This document shows, piece after piece, positions 17,080 to 25,103 of a stretch of 64,000 bases of DNA (the stretch's first letter is position 1; every line of letters starts with the position of its first letter). Under the pieces are notes generated by a model that ran no database searches, had not been told where the DNA came from, and saw only the letters and a list, made by a program, of their open reading frames with translations. Both the position numbers and the translations under genes were made by a program. Source of the stretch: an uncultured Alistipes sp. (lineage in GTDB: Bacteria; Bacteroidota; Bacteroidia; Bacteroidales; Rikenellaceae). The stretch lies in the NCBI GenBank assembly GCA_910576555.1, contig CAJTIY010000004.1:146922-210921 (forward strand), read 5' to 3'.

Positions 17080-17404
17080 AGTTATGTAGTTTTAAGTGGT
17101 TGGTGGGTTCGGGGAGTGCAGAGGAGCGAAGCTCCTTTGCCTTATTGGGGAATTTTCAGCATTGCTTGCAATGCGGCTCGGAAAATTCCCTAATAAGCTA
17201 TGCCTTTTGTAAAAAGGCGCGGGCGCGGAGCGGCCGAGTGGTGGGAGACAATGTCGCCGTCGTATCCGTCAGCAGGAGCGGCCGATGAAAGAGACCCGAC
17301 AGCCCGGAAGCCTGCGCCCCTGTGCGCCCGGAGGGATCCTCCCGAAATCCCATAGGGCGCACAAGGGGCGGCAGGGCCGAACCTCTCCGCCTCGATTTCT
17401 CTTT
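17080..17404. other. Relaxase-integrase intergenic region with candidate oriT
   Basis: The first part (to about 17200) is rich in inverted repeats: GGAGCGAAGCTCC at 17123-17135 and the large nested hairpin at 17141-17197. The rest is GC-rich without a convincing gene. Confidence 0.6.
17141..17197. promoter_or_regulatory. Nested hairpin, candidate oriT/nic region
   Basis: Outer 17-nt arms CTTATTGGGGAATTTTC (17141-17157) and GAAAATTCCCTAATAAG (17181-17197) pair at 16 of 17 positions. Inside is GCATTGC-TT-GCAATGC (17159-17174). It sits 62 nt upstream of the relaxase ATG, the usual place for an oriT in Bacteroides mobilizable elements (inference). Confidence 0.6.
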
Positions 17405-18628
17405 TCATCGTGCGAGGCTGTATTTGGTGGAATAGATGTCGGCCATTTCGTCGAATCCTTTGGCCAGCATATCATCCGTTACTTTGGCATATATCTGAGT
17501 CGTCTTAATGTTCGTGTGCCCCAGCATCCGACTGACCACCTCGATGCGGATGCCTTGTGCCAGCGCGTTGGTCGTGGCGAACGTGTGGCGGGCCATGTGA
17601 TAGGTTATCGCCTTGTCGATGCCTACCTCCGCCGCGATCTTTTTCAATACGCGGTTGCAATAGGCTATGTCGGGCACGGGCAGCACGAGGTTCGTGCCCG
17701 CAACTTCACGCTTGTAACGGGCGATGATGCGCTTGGTAATGCCGCACAATTTGATTTTGAACGGCGTGCTCGTCTTTTGTCGCTTCTTAACAATCCATAA
17801 ATCGCCGTCGAACGAACGTTGAATCATCTCTTGCGTCAGCCCCTTGACGTCGGCATGGGCCATACCCGTCAGGCACGAAAAGACGAATAGGTCCCGCACC
17901 TTGCCGTCACCGTCGAATGCGAACTTATGGTCCATCAACGCCTGCAATTCGGATTCGATCAAGTAGCCGCGTTCTTTGGTCGTCTTCTTCGGGTGGTAGT
18001 CGGCGAACGGATTGCGGGCGATCATGCCTGCGTTGTGCGCCTTCGTGACGATCATCTTCAACGGCTTGGTGTAGATGCAGACGCACGAGGGAGTCAGTCC
18101 CTTTTCGCTGCGCAGGTAGAGGTCGTAATCGGTAATGAACGTTTCGGTCAGCTCTTTCAATGGAATATCCTCGCGACGGAGCTTGTCGGCGAGGAACTCC
18201 GACAGCAGCTTGCGCACGTTGTCGTACTTGCGGTAGGTGGACTGCGCCCGATCGACGCCGACGTGCTGCTTGAAGTCGCGGTTGAATTTGTCGAACGCTT
18301 CCAACAGCGTTTCGTACTCTTCGCCCATGCCGAGATAAGCCTGCTTCACCCGCTCGGCCGTGACGTAGGCATCGCGGTCGGAAATACGCTGGTAGTGCCG
18401 CTCGATCTGGGTGCGGATATGCTCCAACTTGCGATTGACCGTCTGTGCCTCGTGGCTTTTGCCTGCAGCCTTGTTGGCTTTGGAATCCCACAAGGCAGGC
18501 GGCAGGGTTACGCGGCAGTTGACGAACGTGCTTTTGCCGTTCACCGTAAGGCGGGCATAGACGGGAATGCGTCCCTCCTTCATGCGCTGTTTGTTCACAT
18601 AGAACAGAATCTTGAACGTGTTTCTCAT
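17405..18628 (-). CDS. int: Tyrosine recombinase (Bacteroides CTn-type integrase)
   Basis: 407 residues. The N-terminal arm-binding domain (ILFYVNKQRMKEGRIPVYAR) is followed by a SAM-like core-binding domain and the catalytic domain with HMARHTFATTN (H-x-x-R), LGHTNIKTTQIYAKV (nucleophile Tyr) and SCLTGMAHADVKGL. The last is the position of the first catalytic arginine, replaced here by Ala as in several Bacteroides CTnDOT-type integrases that lack this residue. It reads away from attR with its promoter between gene and att site, as expected for the element's own integrase. Confidence 0.93.
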   Translation of the reverse strand: MRNTFKILFYVNKQRMKEGRIPVYARLTVNGKSTFVNCRVTLPPALWDSKANKAAGKSHEAQTVNRKLEHIRTQIERHYQRISDRDAYVTAERVKQAYLGMGEEYETLLEAFDKFNRDFKQHVGVDRAQSTYRKYDNVRKLLSEFLADKLRREDIPLKELTETFITDYDLYLRSEKGLTPSCVCIYTKPLKMIVTKAHNAGMIARNPFADYHPKKTTKERGYLIESELQALMDHKFAFDGDGKVRDLFVFSCLTGMAHADVKGLTQEMIQRSFDGDLWIVKKRQKTSTPFKIKLCGITKRIIARYKREVAGTNLVLPVPDIAYCNRVLKKIAAEVGIDKAITYHMARHTFATTNALAQGIRIEVVSRMLGHTNIKTTQIYAKVTDDMLAKGFDEMADIYSTKYSLAR

Positions 18629-18645
18629 AACGGTTTTACAGATTG

Positions 18646-18676
18646 CAAAGTTAAGTCGTTATGAGTTCCGAATCAA
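18646..18676 (-). promoter_or_regulatory. Integrase promoter
   Basis: On the minus strand TTG, 20 nt, then TAACTTTG (18646-18653), 18 nt upstream of the integrase ATG. Confidence 0.7.
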
Positions 18677-18902
18677 TATGAAGAATTACGCAAAACAGTG
18701 AATAAAAATCAGTTACACGCACTGTCGTCGCAAAGACACAGTTCGGACCGTTAACAAAAGCCGTTAACGATTTGTTAACTGAACTCTTGCATTTCGATGC
18801 TCTGCCCCCCCCAAACGTCCATTTGCAGAACACGGCATAAAAACGCATATATCGTAATCGATCAGTTCGTTAGCTTCGATTGGCGTCCGGCCGCGGCGGC
18901 AA
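18677..18902. other. Right end of element 1 with arm-type site
   Basis: Non-coding. It holds AACGATTTGTTAACTGAAC (18766-18784), matching the left-end site at 10020-10038, and further GTTAAC-containing repeats at 18749-18766. No gene is seen. Confidence 0.6.
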
Positions 18903-18975
18903 TCTCGTTTTCCGCTCAAAACAGGAGGATCGATCATTCGATCCTCTTTTCTTTTGTCGGTCGGCGAGTCGCGGC
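18903..18975 (+). repeat. attR of element 1
   Basis: TCTCGTTTTCCGCTC, then a terminator with stem GAGGATCGA / TCGATCCTC and loop TCAT, TTTTCTTTT, and GTCGGTCGGCGAGTCGCGGC. Compared with attL one stem base pair is changed on both sides (T-A to C-G), so the hairpin is conserved while the sequence has diverged. Confidence 0.88.
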
Positions 18976-19227
18976 ACAGCCGCCCTTCACCGCGTCAACG
19001 ATCCGCCGCCCGATCCGCTCCCACCCTTTTGCCGCAGTCTTCGTTCCTAAATGCGCGCCCTACCCGGCGGAAAAGAGCCGCACGCCCGAGGCCGTACGAA
19101 CCGGCGCCGGAGGCGATGTCGCCGCAATCCGCTGCAACATCGATCCCGAACGGCCCGAATCTTCCCCGATCCTGCATTTTTTTCGGAATAAGCGCGTATT
19201 TTTGTCCCGTATAAGACCGCCCACACC
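18976..19227 (+). promoter_or_regulatory. Intergenic with tetR-family gene promoter
   Basis: GC-rich host sequence without a gene. A -7 box TATTTTTG lies at 19197-19204, 23 nt before the ATG of the TetR-type regulator. Confidence 0.55.
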
Positions 19228-19842
19228 ATGAAAACGAACCGGGAAGAGATCCTGCAACACGCGCTTCGGCTGTTCATGACGCTCAATTACGAGCGAGTCA
19301 GCCTGCAGCTGATAACCCGTACGGTCGGGCTGACCAAAACGGGCATCTTCAACTATTACCCCACCAAGCTGGACCTCTTCGTCGCCGTTGCGGACAAATA
19401 CCTCTTCTCGGCGCAACACCCCGAGCACAAGTTCGAAGCCTCGGACGGCACGCTTGCCGACTTTCTCGAAAAATACCTGCGCGGCGTCGCACGCACGATG
19501 GAGCTGCTCGTGGCGCTGGGGCGCCTCGACGAGGATGCCATGCCCGGCGGCACGGTCAATGCGGGCTACTTCCACCTCTTCGAGCAGGTACTCCGCTACT
19601 ACCCTGACGGCAAGCGGAAGCTGCAGACGCTGATGCACGCGGAGTACGACCTCTGGCGCGAAGCCGTCCGCCGGGGCGTCCGGTGCGGCGAGCTGCGCGC
19701 CGAGACCGACATCGAGGAGGCCGTCGCGCTGTTCCGTCAGGTCTTCGTGGGCCTCTCCTACGAATCCTCTTTCGGCGACGGACTCGACATCGGAGCGCTC
19801 GAACGCCGTTTCCGCACCATCTACCACCTGCTAAAACGGTAG
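19228..19842 (+). CDS. TetR/AcrR family transcriptional regulator
   Basis: 204 residues. The N-terminal HTH spans about residues 6-50 (EEILQHALRLFM, LITRTVGLTKTGIFNYYPTK, LDLFVAVADKYL), classic TetR. The C-terminal ligand-binding domain is family-specific and the inducer unknown. A perfect 30-bp palindrome 28 nt downstream and a second half-palindrome beyond the next promoter have the usual TGACCG-type TetR operator shape, so this protein probably represses the two genes that follow. Confidence 0.9.
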   Translation: MKTNREEILQHALRLFMTLNYERVSLQLITRTVGLTKTGIFNYYPTKLDLFVAVADKYLFSAQHPEHKFEASDGTLADFLEKYLRGVARTMELLVALGRLDEDAMPGGTVNAGYFHLFEQVLRYYPDGKRKLQTLMHAEYDLWREAVRRGVRCGELRAETDIEEAVALFRQVFVGLSYESSFGDGLDIGALERRFRTIYHLLKR

Positions 19843-19870
19843 CGAAGCGATCCGTTCCGCCCGGAGCGAG

Positions 19871-19946
19871 CAAAAATATGACCGATTGGTCATATTTTTG
19901 CTTTTTTATGCTATCTTTGCATCCGTAAAAAGTGACCGAACGGTAA
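19871..19946 (+). promoter_or_regulatory. Promoter flanked by TetR-type operators
   Basis: Perfect palindrome with 13-bp arms CAAAAATATGACC / GGTCATATTTTTG and 4-bp centre at 19871-19900, -7 box TATCTTTG at 19912-19919, and a second operator-like TGACCGAACGGTAA at 19933-19946, 6 nt before the next start codon. The palindrome can also act as the terminator of the regulator gene. Confidence 0.75.
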
Positions 19947-19952
19947 TTTATT

Positions 19953-20432
19953 ATGGAACAACACGCCCCCGAACGCACCCTGCGCAAGTTCGACTACACC
20001 CCCGCCAGCATCTTCACCGGCCAGTGGTCCAATCTGGCATTCGCCATCGGCATGATCGTCGTACCGATGATCTGCCCCTTCGGCATCCGCATCCGGCGGT
20101 TGCAGCTCCTCTCCCCGACCGCCTTCTCGATCATCCTCATCCTCGGCGGCGCCGTGCTGCTCCTCTTCACCCTCGCGAGCCTGCGCAACGCCCGCACGCT
20201 CAAGGCCGCAGGCGGCACGATCACCTACGACGGAGGCCGGATCACCTATCCCGCGATCCGCAAGGGCAAGGTCGAGTACCGTACCTTCCTCGTATCGGAC
20301 ATCGAGCGCGTGAAGGACGACGACGAGGAGCACCAGTGCAAGGTCACGCTTCCCGACGCCCGCATCGTCTTCGAGACCGGATATTTCGCTTCGCCGGAGG
20401 AGTACGAGGCCTTCCGCTCGCTGCTCGGATAA
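19953..20432 (+). CDS. Small inner-membrane protein with C-terminal PH-like region
   Basis: 159 residues. Two transmembrane segments (WSNLAFAIGMIVVPMIC and SPTAFSIILILGGAVLLLFT, about 25-70) are followed by a soluble, beta-rich tail (GGTITYDGGRITYPA, EYRTFLVSDIERVK, ARIVFETGYFASPEEYEAF) that looks like a bacterial PH domain. No specific family or function is recognised. It lies directly behind operators for the upstream TetR-type regulator and is probably co-transcribed with the next lipoprotein gene, 28 bp away. Confidence 0.75.
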   Translation: MEQHAPERTLRKFDYTPASIFTGQWSNLAFAIGMIVVPMICPFGIRIRRLQLLSPTAFSIILILGGAVLLLFTLASLRNARTLKAAGGTITYDGGRITYPAIRKGKVEYRTFLVSDIERVKDDDEEHQCKVTLPDARIVFETGYFASPEEYEAFRSLLG

Positions 20433-20460
20433 ACACGAACACCCAAACCCTATCCGTATT

Positions 20461-21147
20461 ATGATCGCAAGAATCACCACCGCCCTGACGACCGTCGCCG
20501 CAACGGCCGTCGCACTCACGGGCTGCGGCTCGGGCAGCACCCTCGGCATGGCGTCGGAGGAGAGCGTCGCCGCCGTCAGGACGCTCGTCGCGACGCATGT
20601 CGACACGTCGCAGTACAGAATCTACCAAGTCGAATGGCTGGAGGACCGCCGGGAGCGCAAGCTCGAGAACATCCTGAGCTGCATCGAGGTCTACTATACG
20701 GACCGCGAAAACAGCGACTACAACCTCACGATCACCCTCGAAAACGGGAAATTCGTGGCCGGCGAGCCGCTCAAACACAGCCGGAAGATGTACTCCTACG
20801 ACTGCTCGACGCCGCTCGATCCCAGCCGGCTCGACGCCGCCTACATCCGCACGATCGTAGAGGCGGCTACGGCGCTGGTCGCCGGCCGAAGCGACGGCGA
20901 CGCATACGAACTCCGCTCGGTGGAGAAATTCCGCTTCCGCATCGAACCCGTCGATCTGGACCGCGTCGCACGCTGGCAGCGCGACGCCGCCTACCGCAAG
21001 GAGCACGAGCGGCTCGACGTATCGTTCGCCCTGAACTACACCAAGAAGGACGAACGAACCGAGTACCGCGGCCGCTCCGCGATCACCAACTACTACACCG
21101 TCCCCTTCACGGCCGACGAAGCCGGCGCAGTCTCCTTCGACGATTGA
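20461..21147 (+). CDS. Hypothetical lipoprotein
   Basis: 228 residues with a signal peptide ending in the lipobox ALTGC, so a lipid-anchored envelope protein. The mature part is charged and without a recognised domain (segments SCIEVYYTDRENSDYNLTIT and RLDVSFALNYTKKDERTEYR). It appears to be the second gene of the TetR-controlled unit. Function unknown. Confidence 0.75.
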   Translation: MIARITTALTTVAATAVALTGCGSGSTLGMASEESVAAVRTLVATHVDTSQYRIYQVEWLEDRRERKLENILSCIEVYYTDRENSDYNLTITLENGKFVAGEPLKHSRKMYSYDCSTPLDPSRLDAAYIRTIVEAATALVAGRSDGDAYELRSVEKFRFRIEPVDLDRVARWQRDAAYRKEHERLDVSFALNYTKKDERTEYRGRSAITNYYTVPFTADEAGAVSFDD

Positions 21148-21571
21148 CGCCCCGTTCCGCCGCCCCGGCGGACCGACAGAACGTACCCCCGTTGTCCGGC
21201 CCCGCTCAAGGCTCGCTCCGGACCCGGCCGCCTTCGACGATCGACACCCTCCCGCACCGCCGATCGACCGACACGACAGGTGCACCTGCAGCGGCCGCCG
21301 ACCGAGGCGACCGCCCGCCACCGAACGGGACACACACCCCCGCTCCGACAAAAAAGCCGACCTTCGTTCCCCGAGGTCGGCTTCTTCGTTGCTCTCAAAA
21401 CTGCGCAGCAGCCTTCCGGCCCCGCACGCACCGAGCGGTCTCCGGAGCCATCGGTCCCCGCACGCACCGAGCGGCGGCATACACCGGCGGCTCCTTCACG
21501 CACCGCCCGCCCGGCCGCAATAACAGACGGCCGTCCGTCCCGCAGCCGCAACAGCCCGCCCGGCGGCAAAA
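21148..21571. other. Convergent spacer with terminator and short repeats
   Basis: Non-coding, C-rich. It contains the minus-strand terminator at 21354-21383 and two direct copies of CCCCGCACGCACCGAGCGG at 21420-21438 and 21456-21474 (period 36). Open frames are composition artefacts. Confidence 0.6.
21354..21383 (-). terminator. Terminator of the S41 protease operon
   Basis: 10-bp stem AAGCCGACCT / AGGTCGGCTT, loop of 10 nt. On the minus strand it is followed by a run of Ts. Confidence 0.85.
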
Positions 21572-21766
21572 TCACCGCCCGGCATCCGCTTCGTCCGCCG
21601 GCAGCGGCTGCGCCGCCGGTCGTGCGGCCGCCGACTCCCGCTGCGGCACGGCGCGCTCCGCCCCGTCGAAGAGCATCGACCGATACCGGTCGCGATGCAG
21701 CACCGTGCACACGAGCAGCGCGACGATCGCCGCGGCGCATACGATTCCTATCGTTCTTCGGATCAT
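21572..21766 (-). CDS. Small single-pass membrane protein
   Basis: 64 residues: MIRRTIGIVCAAAIVALLVC forms one N-terminal transmembrane segment, followed by a polar Arg/Ala/Pro-rich tail. It starts 13 nt after the S41 protease stop, in the same operon, before the terminator. No family recognised. Confidence 0.6.
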   Translation of the reverse strand: MIRRTIGIVCAAAIVALLVCTVLHRDRYRSMLFDGAERAVPQRESAAARPAAQPLPADEADAGR

Positions 21767-21779
21767 ATCGTTTCGTTTT

Positions 21780-23465
21780 TTATCGGTCTGCGCCCGCAGC
21801 GGCTCCGTCCGGACCGGCCTCGGCCGCGCTCGCCGGCGCCTCGACCCCCTGCAGCAGACGGATGGCCTTCGCGATCACGTTGTCGATCGGGTGGATATTG
21901 GCATAGAATCCGTCGTCCTCCAACGCCGTATTGCGTCCGATGTATGCCCGCAGCTGCGCCTCGATCAGGCGGCGCGAACGGGCGATCTCGGCGCGGCGCG
22001 GCGCCACGCCCTGCCGGGCGGCATAGCGGACGAACTCCTCGACCAGCGTACGGTCGGCGTCGAGCAGCGCAGCGAGGTCGTCCACCGTCCGCACGCCGTC
22101 GAGCGCCTCGCGATGCCGGTCGGCATACTCGATCGTATAGCGGTAGAGGATGTTGCGTCCGGCCACCTCCACGAAGTAGCGGGTCACGTCGGTCGTGTCG
22201 GCCGGCACGAACACGTCGGGCATGATGCCCCCGCCACCGTAAACCACCTTGCCGCCGGGCGTCGTACGCTTGAGCGAATCGACGAAGCGGATGCTGTCGG
22301 CCGAGAAAAACTCGTCGTGGCGGTAGCGGTCGAGGATCTCGGCCTCGTAGCCCGACGGATCGCCGGCCGTATAGGGTTTCTGGATCGAACGTCCGGTGGG
22401 GGTGTAGTAGCGCGCCGTGGTGAGCCGCAGGGCCGAACCGTCGGCGAAGGGGATCTGCTGCTGCACGAGCCCCTTGCCGAACGAGCGCCGCCCGACGATC
22501 GTGCCGCGGTCGTTGTCCTGCAGCGCGCCGGCCAGAATCTCGCTCGACGAGGCGCTTCCCTCGTCGATGAGCACGACGACGTCCATCTGCTGCGCCGTGC
22601 CGCGGCCGTCGGCATACTGGCTCTGCCGGCGCCCGGCCCGATCCTCCGTGTAGACGATCAGCTGCCCTTCGCGGAGGAACTCGTTGGCGATCAGGATCGC
22701 CTGATCGAGGAAGCCGCCCGAGTTGCCGCGCAGGTCGAAGATCACGCGGTCGACGCCCTCCCCGCGCAGCCTGTCGAGCGCCGCGACCAGCTCCTCGTGC
22801 GACGTGCGGGCGAACTGCCCCAGCCGGATGTATCCGATCCCTTCGGCGATGCGGAACGCCGACTCGATGCTCTTGAGCGGAATCTTGTCGCGCACGACCT
22901 CCACGTCGACCCGTTCCGCGATGCCCTGCCGCTCGAGTCCCAGCCGCACGGTGGTCCCGCGCGGTCCGCGCAGCCGCTTGACGATGTCGTTCTGCGGGAT
23001 GCGGCGCCCGGCGACGAGCGAGTCGTCGATCGCCACGATCCGGTCGCCCGCCCGCACTCCGGCGCGATCGCTGGGCCCCTGCGCGACGACGTTGAGCACG
23101 ATCACCGTGTCGGTGGCCATGTTGAAGACCACGCCGATGCCGTCGAACTCCCCTTCGAGGGGTTCGTTGAGCGCCTGCATCTCCGACGCGGGGATGTATA
23201 CCGAGTGGGGGTCGAGCTCCTCGAGCAGCACGGGGAGCACCTCCTCGGCGAGGGAGTCGATCGCCACCGGATCGACGTAGCTGCTCTCGATGAGCGCGAG
23301 CGCGTATGCGATCTTGTTATTGGGCTGCGCCATGCGGCCGATCGCCGTGCGCAGACGGTTCTCGGCGCTGCTGCGCCCCAGATAGCGCCCGAACAGCAGT
23401 CCGAGCGCCGCGACGCCCGCCAGCAGCAGCGGGAGCAATACGGTACGTTTCGAATTCCGATACAT
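21780..23465 (-). CDS. ctpA: S41 C-terminal processing protease (CtpA/Prc-type)
   Basis: 561 residues. N-terminal signal anchor (TVLLPLLLAGVAALGLLFG), a PDZ domain with GIGVVFNMATDTVIVLNVVAQGPSDRAGVRAGDRI, and the tail-specific protease core with nucleophile Ser in DEGSASSSEILAGAL and the Lys base in GRRSFGKGLVQ. Such periplasmic proteases trim C-termini and take part in envelope quality control. The C-terminal ~110 residues form a helical extension typical of Bacteroidetes members. ATG at 23465 is preferred over one further upstream that overlaps the DUF3078 gene. Confidence 0.93.
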   Translation of the reverse strand: MYRNSKRTVLLPLLLAGVAALGLLFGRYLGRSSAENRLRTAIGRMAQPNNKIAYALALIESSYVDPVAIDSLAEEVLPVLLEELDPHSVYIPASEMQALNEPLEGEFDGIGVVFNMATDTVIVLNVVAQGPSDRAGVRAGDRIVAIDDSLVAGRRIPQNDIVKRLRGPRGTTVRLGLERQGIAERVDVEVVRDKIPLKSIESAFRIAEGIGYIRLGQFARTSHEELVAALDRLRGEGVDRVIFDLRGNSGGFLDQAILIANEFLREGQLIVYTEDRAGRRQSQYADGRGTAQQMDVVVLIDEGSASSSEILAGALQDNDRGTIVGRRSFGKGLVQQQIPFADGSALRLTTARYYTPTGRSIQKPYTAGDPSGYEAEILDRYRHDEFFSADSIRFVDSLKRTTPGGKVVYGGGGIMPDVFVPADTTDVTRYFVEVAGRNILYRYTIEYADRHREALDGVRTVDDLAALLDADRTLVEEFVRYAARQGVAPRRAEIARSRRLIEAQLRAYIGRNTALEDDGFYANIHPIDNVIAKAIRLLQGVEAPASAAEAGPDGAAAGADR

Positions 23466-23537
23466 GGTTCGCAGATCCGGCTTCCGGCGCCGGCGCCTCT
23501 GTTCGTGCGCGGTCCGCGGGTCGGGCCCCGCCCGCAT

Positions 23538-24719
23538 TTACTTGTTCTTGAAGGTGTAGGTCAGCCCGACGCTCAACAGCGTCTGGGTCTGCACGTCGAC
23601 GTTCTGCGCCCGGTTGTAGTAGAGCTGGAACGAGAGGGTCGTCGTGATGAACTTGGTGGCCTTGATGTCGAGCGTGTTCTCCCAGCGCACGGTGGGGTGC
23701 ACCGGCAGGAAGGGCTTCGTCTTGGGATTCTGGTCACCGGCGTTCCACGCATCCATCGCGAAGAGGTATTTCGAGTAGTTCGCGATCTTGTTGTCCTGGC
23801 CGATGTTGGTGATCCAGCCGTAGAAGGAGAAGAGCGAGGTGCGGTACCGCAGGAATCCCGTCTTTCCGAACGTGCGGTCGAAGTCGATCTGGACGGAGGA
23901 GCCGCCCTCGTACTTCGACGTGCGGTCGGGGTCGTCGAGGCCGTAGATCTGCCACCCGGGCTTCTTGTCCCAGACATTGGCGCGGATGTCGCGGCTCTCG
24001 ACGAACACGGCGCTCATGGCGATCGGCGAGAGGTTGACCGTGATCGGGAACTTGGGCTGCGGGCTCTTGTAGGTGATACCGAGCGACACGTCGAGGTATC
24101 CCGGCGCCATGAAGGTGCTCTTGCGGTCGGTCTCCTCCTGCTGCGTACGCGAGACGTAGCCGTTGACGAACTGGCTGCGGAACTTCACGATCGCACCGTA
24201 TGACCAGTTTTTCGACATCTTGAACGAGGGGGCCACCGACGCGGAGAACTCGTCCTGATTCTTGAACCACACGCCGTTGCTCACCGTATGGGTGTTTCCG
24301 TCGGGATCGGTCGAGGTCGTCTCGACCTTCATGCGGTTGTAGCCGAACTTGGCGTCGAACTTGGTCTCCACCGTGAAGAGGTTCTTCGTGTAGGTGTGGC
24401 GCAGGTGGAGGCTGGCGATCAGCGCGATGGAGTTGTCGCCGCCCGACACCTTGATCCACGGATCGTTGTACGAGGTGAGCGCGCCCTGCAGCCCGCCTCC
24501 GATCTCGAGGTAGTTGCGCTCCTTGCGGACGGCGGCCCGCTCGGCGCGGTAGCGCGCGCGGTTGAAGTATTCGGTCGCGACGGGAATGGATCTGAGCGAA
24601 TCGAGGAAAGTCACCTCCTCTTCCGGCGCCTCGATCCGGTCGACGGAGATCTGCGCTGCGGCGCCCGCAGCGCCGAGAAGCGCCGCCGCCGTGACGAGCA
24701 TGCGATAAAAAGTGTTCAT
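23538..24719 (-). CDS. DUF3078 outer-membrane beta-barrel-like protein
   Basis: 393 residues, signal peptide MNTFYRMLVTAAALLGAAGAAA. The rest is a series of amphipathic strands (WIKVSGGDNSIALIASLHLRH, NLFTVETKFDAKFGYNRM, YLDVSLGITYKSP) ending in SVGLTYTFKNK with the aromatic/basic end usual for barrel proteins. This matches the Bacteroidetes DUF3078 family, thought to be outer-membrane proteins. It lies 72 bp upstream of the S41 protease. Promoter box TACCTTTG is at 24750-24757. Confidence 0.85.
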   Translation of the reverse strand: MNTFYRMLVTAAALLGAAGAAAQISVDRIEAPEEEVTFLDSLRSIPVATEYFNRARYRAERAAVRKERNYLEIGGGLQGALTSYNDPWIKVSGGDNSIALIASLHLRHTYTKNLFTVETKFDAKFGYNRMKVETTSTDPDGNTHTVSNGVWFKNQDEFSASVAPSFKMSKNWSYGAIVKFRSQFVNGYVSRTQQEETDRKSTFMAPGYLDVSLGITYKSPQPKFPITVNLSPIAMSAVFVESRDIRANVWDKKPGWQIYGLDDPDRTSKYEGGSSVQIDFDRTFGKTGFLRYRTSLFSFYGWITNIGQDNKIANYSKYLFAMDAWNAGDQNPKTKPFLPVHPTVRWENTLDIKATKFITTTLSFQLYYNRAQNVDVQTQTLLSVGLTYTFKNK

Positions 24720-24749
24720 TCCAAAAATCTTATAACGCGGATTCGGAAG

Positions 24750-24757
24750 CAAAGGTA
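24750..24757 (-). promoter_or_regulatory. -7 box of the DUF3078 gene
   Basis: TACCTTTG on the minus strand, 31 nt upstream of the ATG at 24719. Confidence 0.6.
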
Positions 24758-25103
24758 GGAATTTTCTTCCTGAAAACCGCCGCTTCGCGACGAATTCGCC
24801 CGCCCCTCCCGGGCCGGAGGCGCCGGGCTGTAGCCCCTCCGCCGAGGCCGCCCGGCGGGCGCCGCAACTTTTTTGCAAAAAACGATCCGTAAGCGCGCAA
24901 CCGTTTCCGCCGACCGATCCGTCCGACAGCGCCGCCGACGACGGCCGCCCGACGGCGGCGAACGGACCGTTCCGCTTACGATCCGTCACATGGCGGCCGC
25001 CGTGCGTGCGCCGCAGCGTTTTGAAAATCAGCGGGCATTTTCTATATTTGTTCGCGACGGGCACTCGAAACCCGCCCTAACCCATCAAAAAAAGAAGATC
25101 TCT
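24758..25103. promoter_or_regulatory. Divergent intergenic region with folded segment and lipoprotein promoter
   Basis: Non-coding. It has a TTTTTTGCAAAAAA palindrome at 24869-24882 and a folded GC-rich stretch at about 24889-24980 closed by CGTAAGCG / CGCTTACG. The rightward promoter is TTTTG (25019-25023), 19 nt, TATATTTG (25043-25050). Confidence 0.6.

Larger units (their letters stand above)
9925..18902. mobile_element. Integrative mobilizable element 1 in tRNA-Gly
   Basis: A ~9 kb segment bounded by a direct repeat of the tRNA 3' end and its terminator (9925-9998 and 18903-18975). It contains a helicase, a DUF262/HEPN pair, a MobV relaxase with candidate oriT, and a tyrosine integrase reading leftward at the right end. 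Base composition is clearly lower in GC than the flanks and uneven: the DUF262/HEPN part is the most AT-rich, the relaxase/integrase part intermediate, suggesting a mosaic. No conjugation genes beyond the relaxase are present, so transfer would need a helper. No transposase is seen. Confidence 0.9.

Noticed and set aside
9925..18975. Insertion sequence or transposon ends for element 1
   Set aside because: No transposase and no terminal inverted repeats with target duplications; the tRNA-derived direct repeats and tyrosine integrase explain the boundaries.
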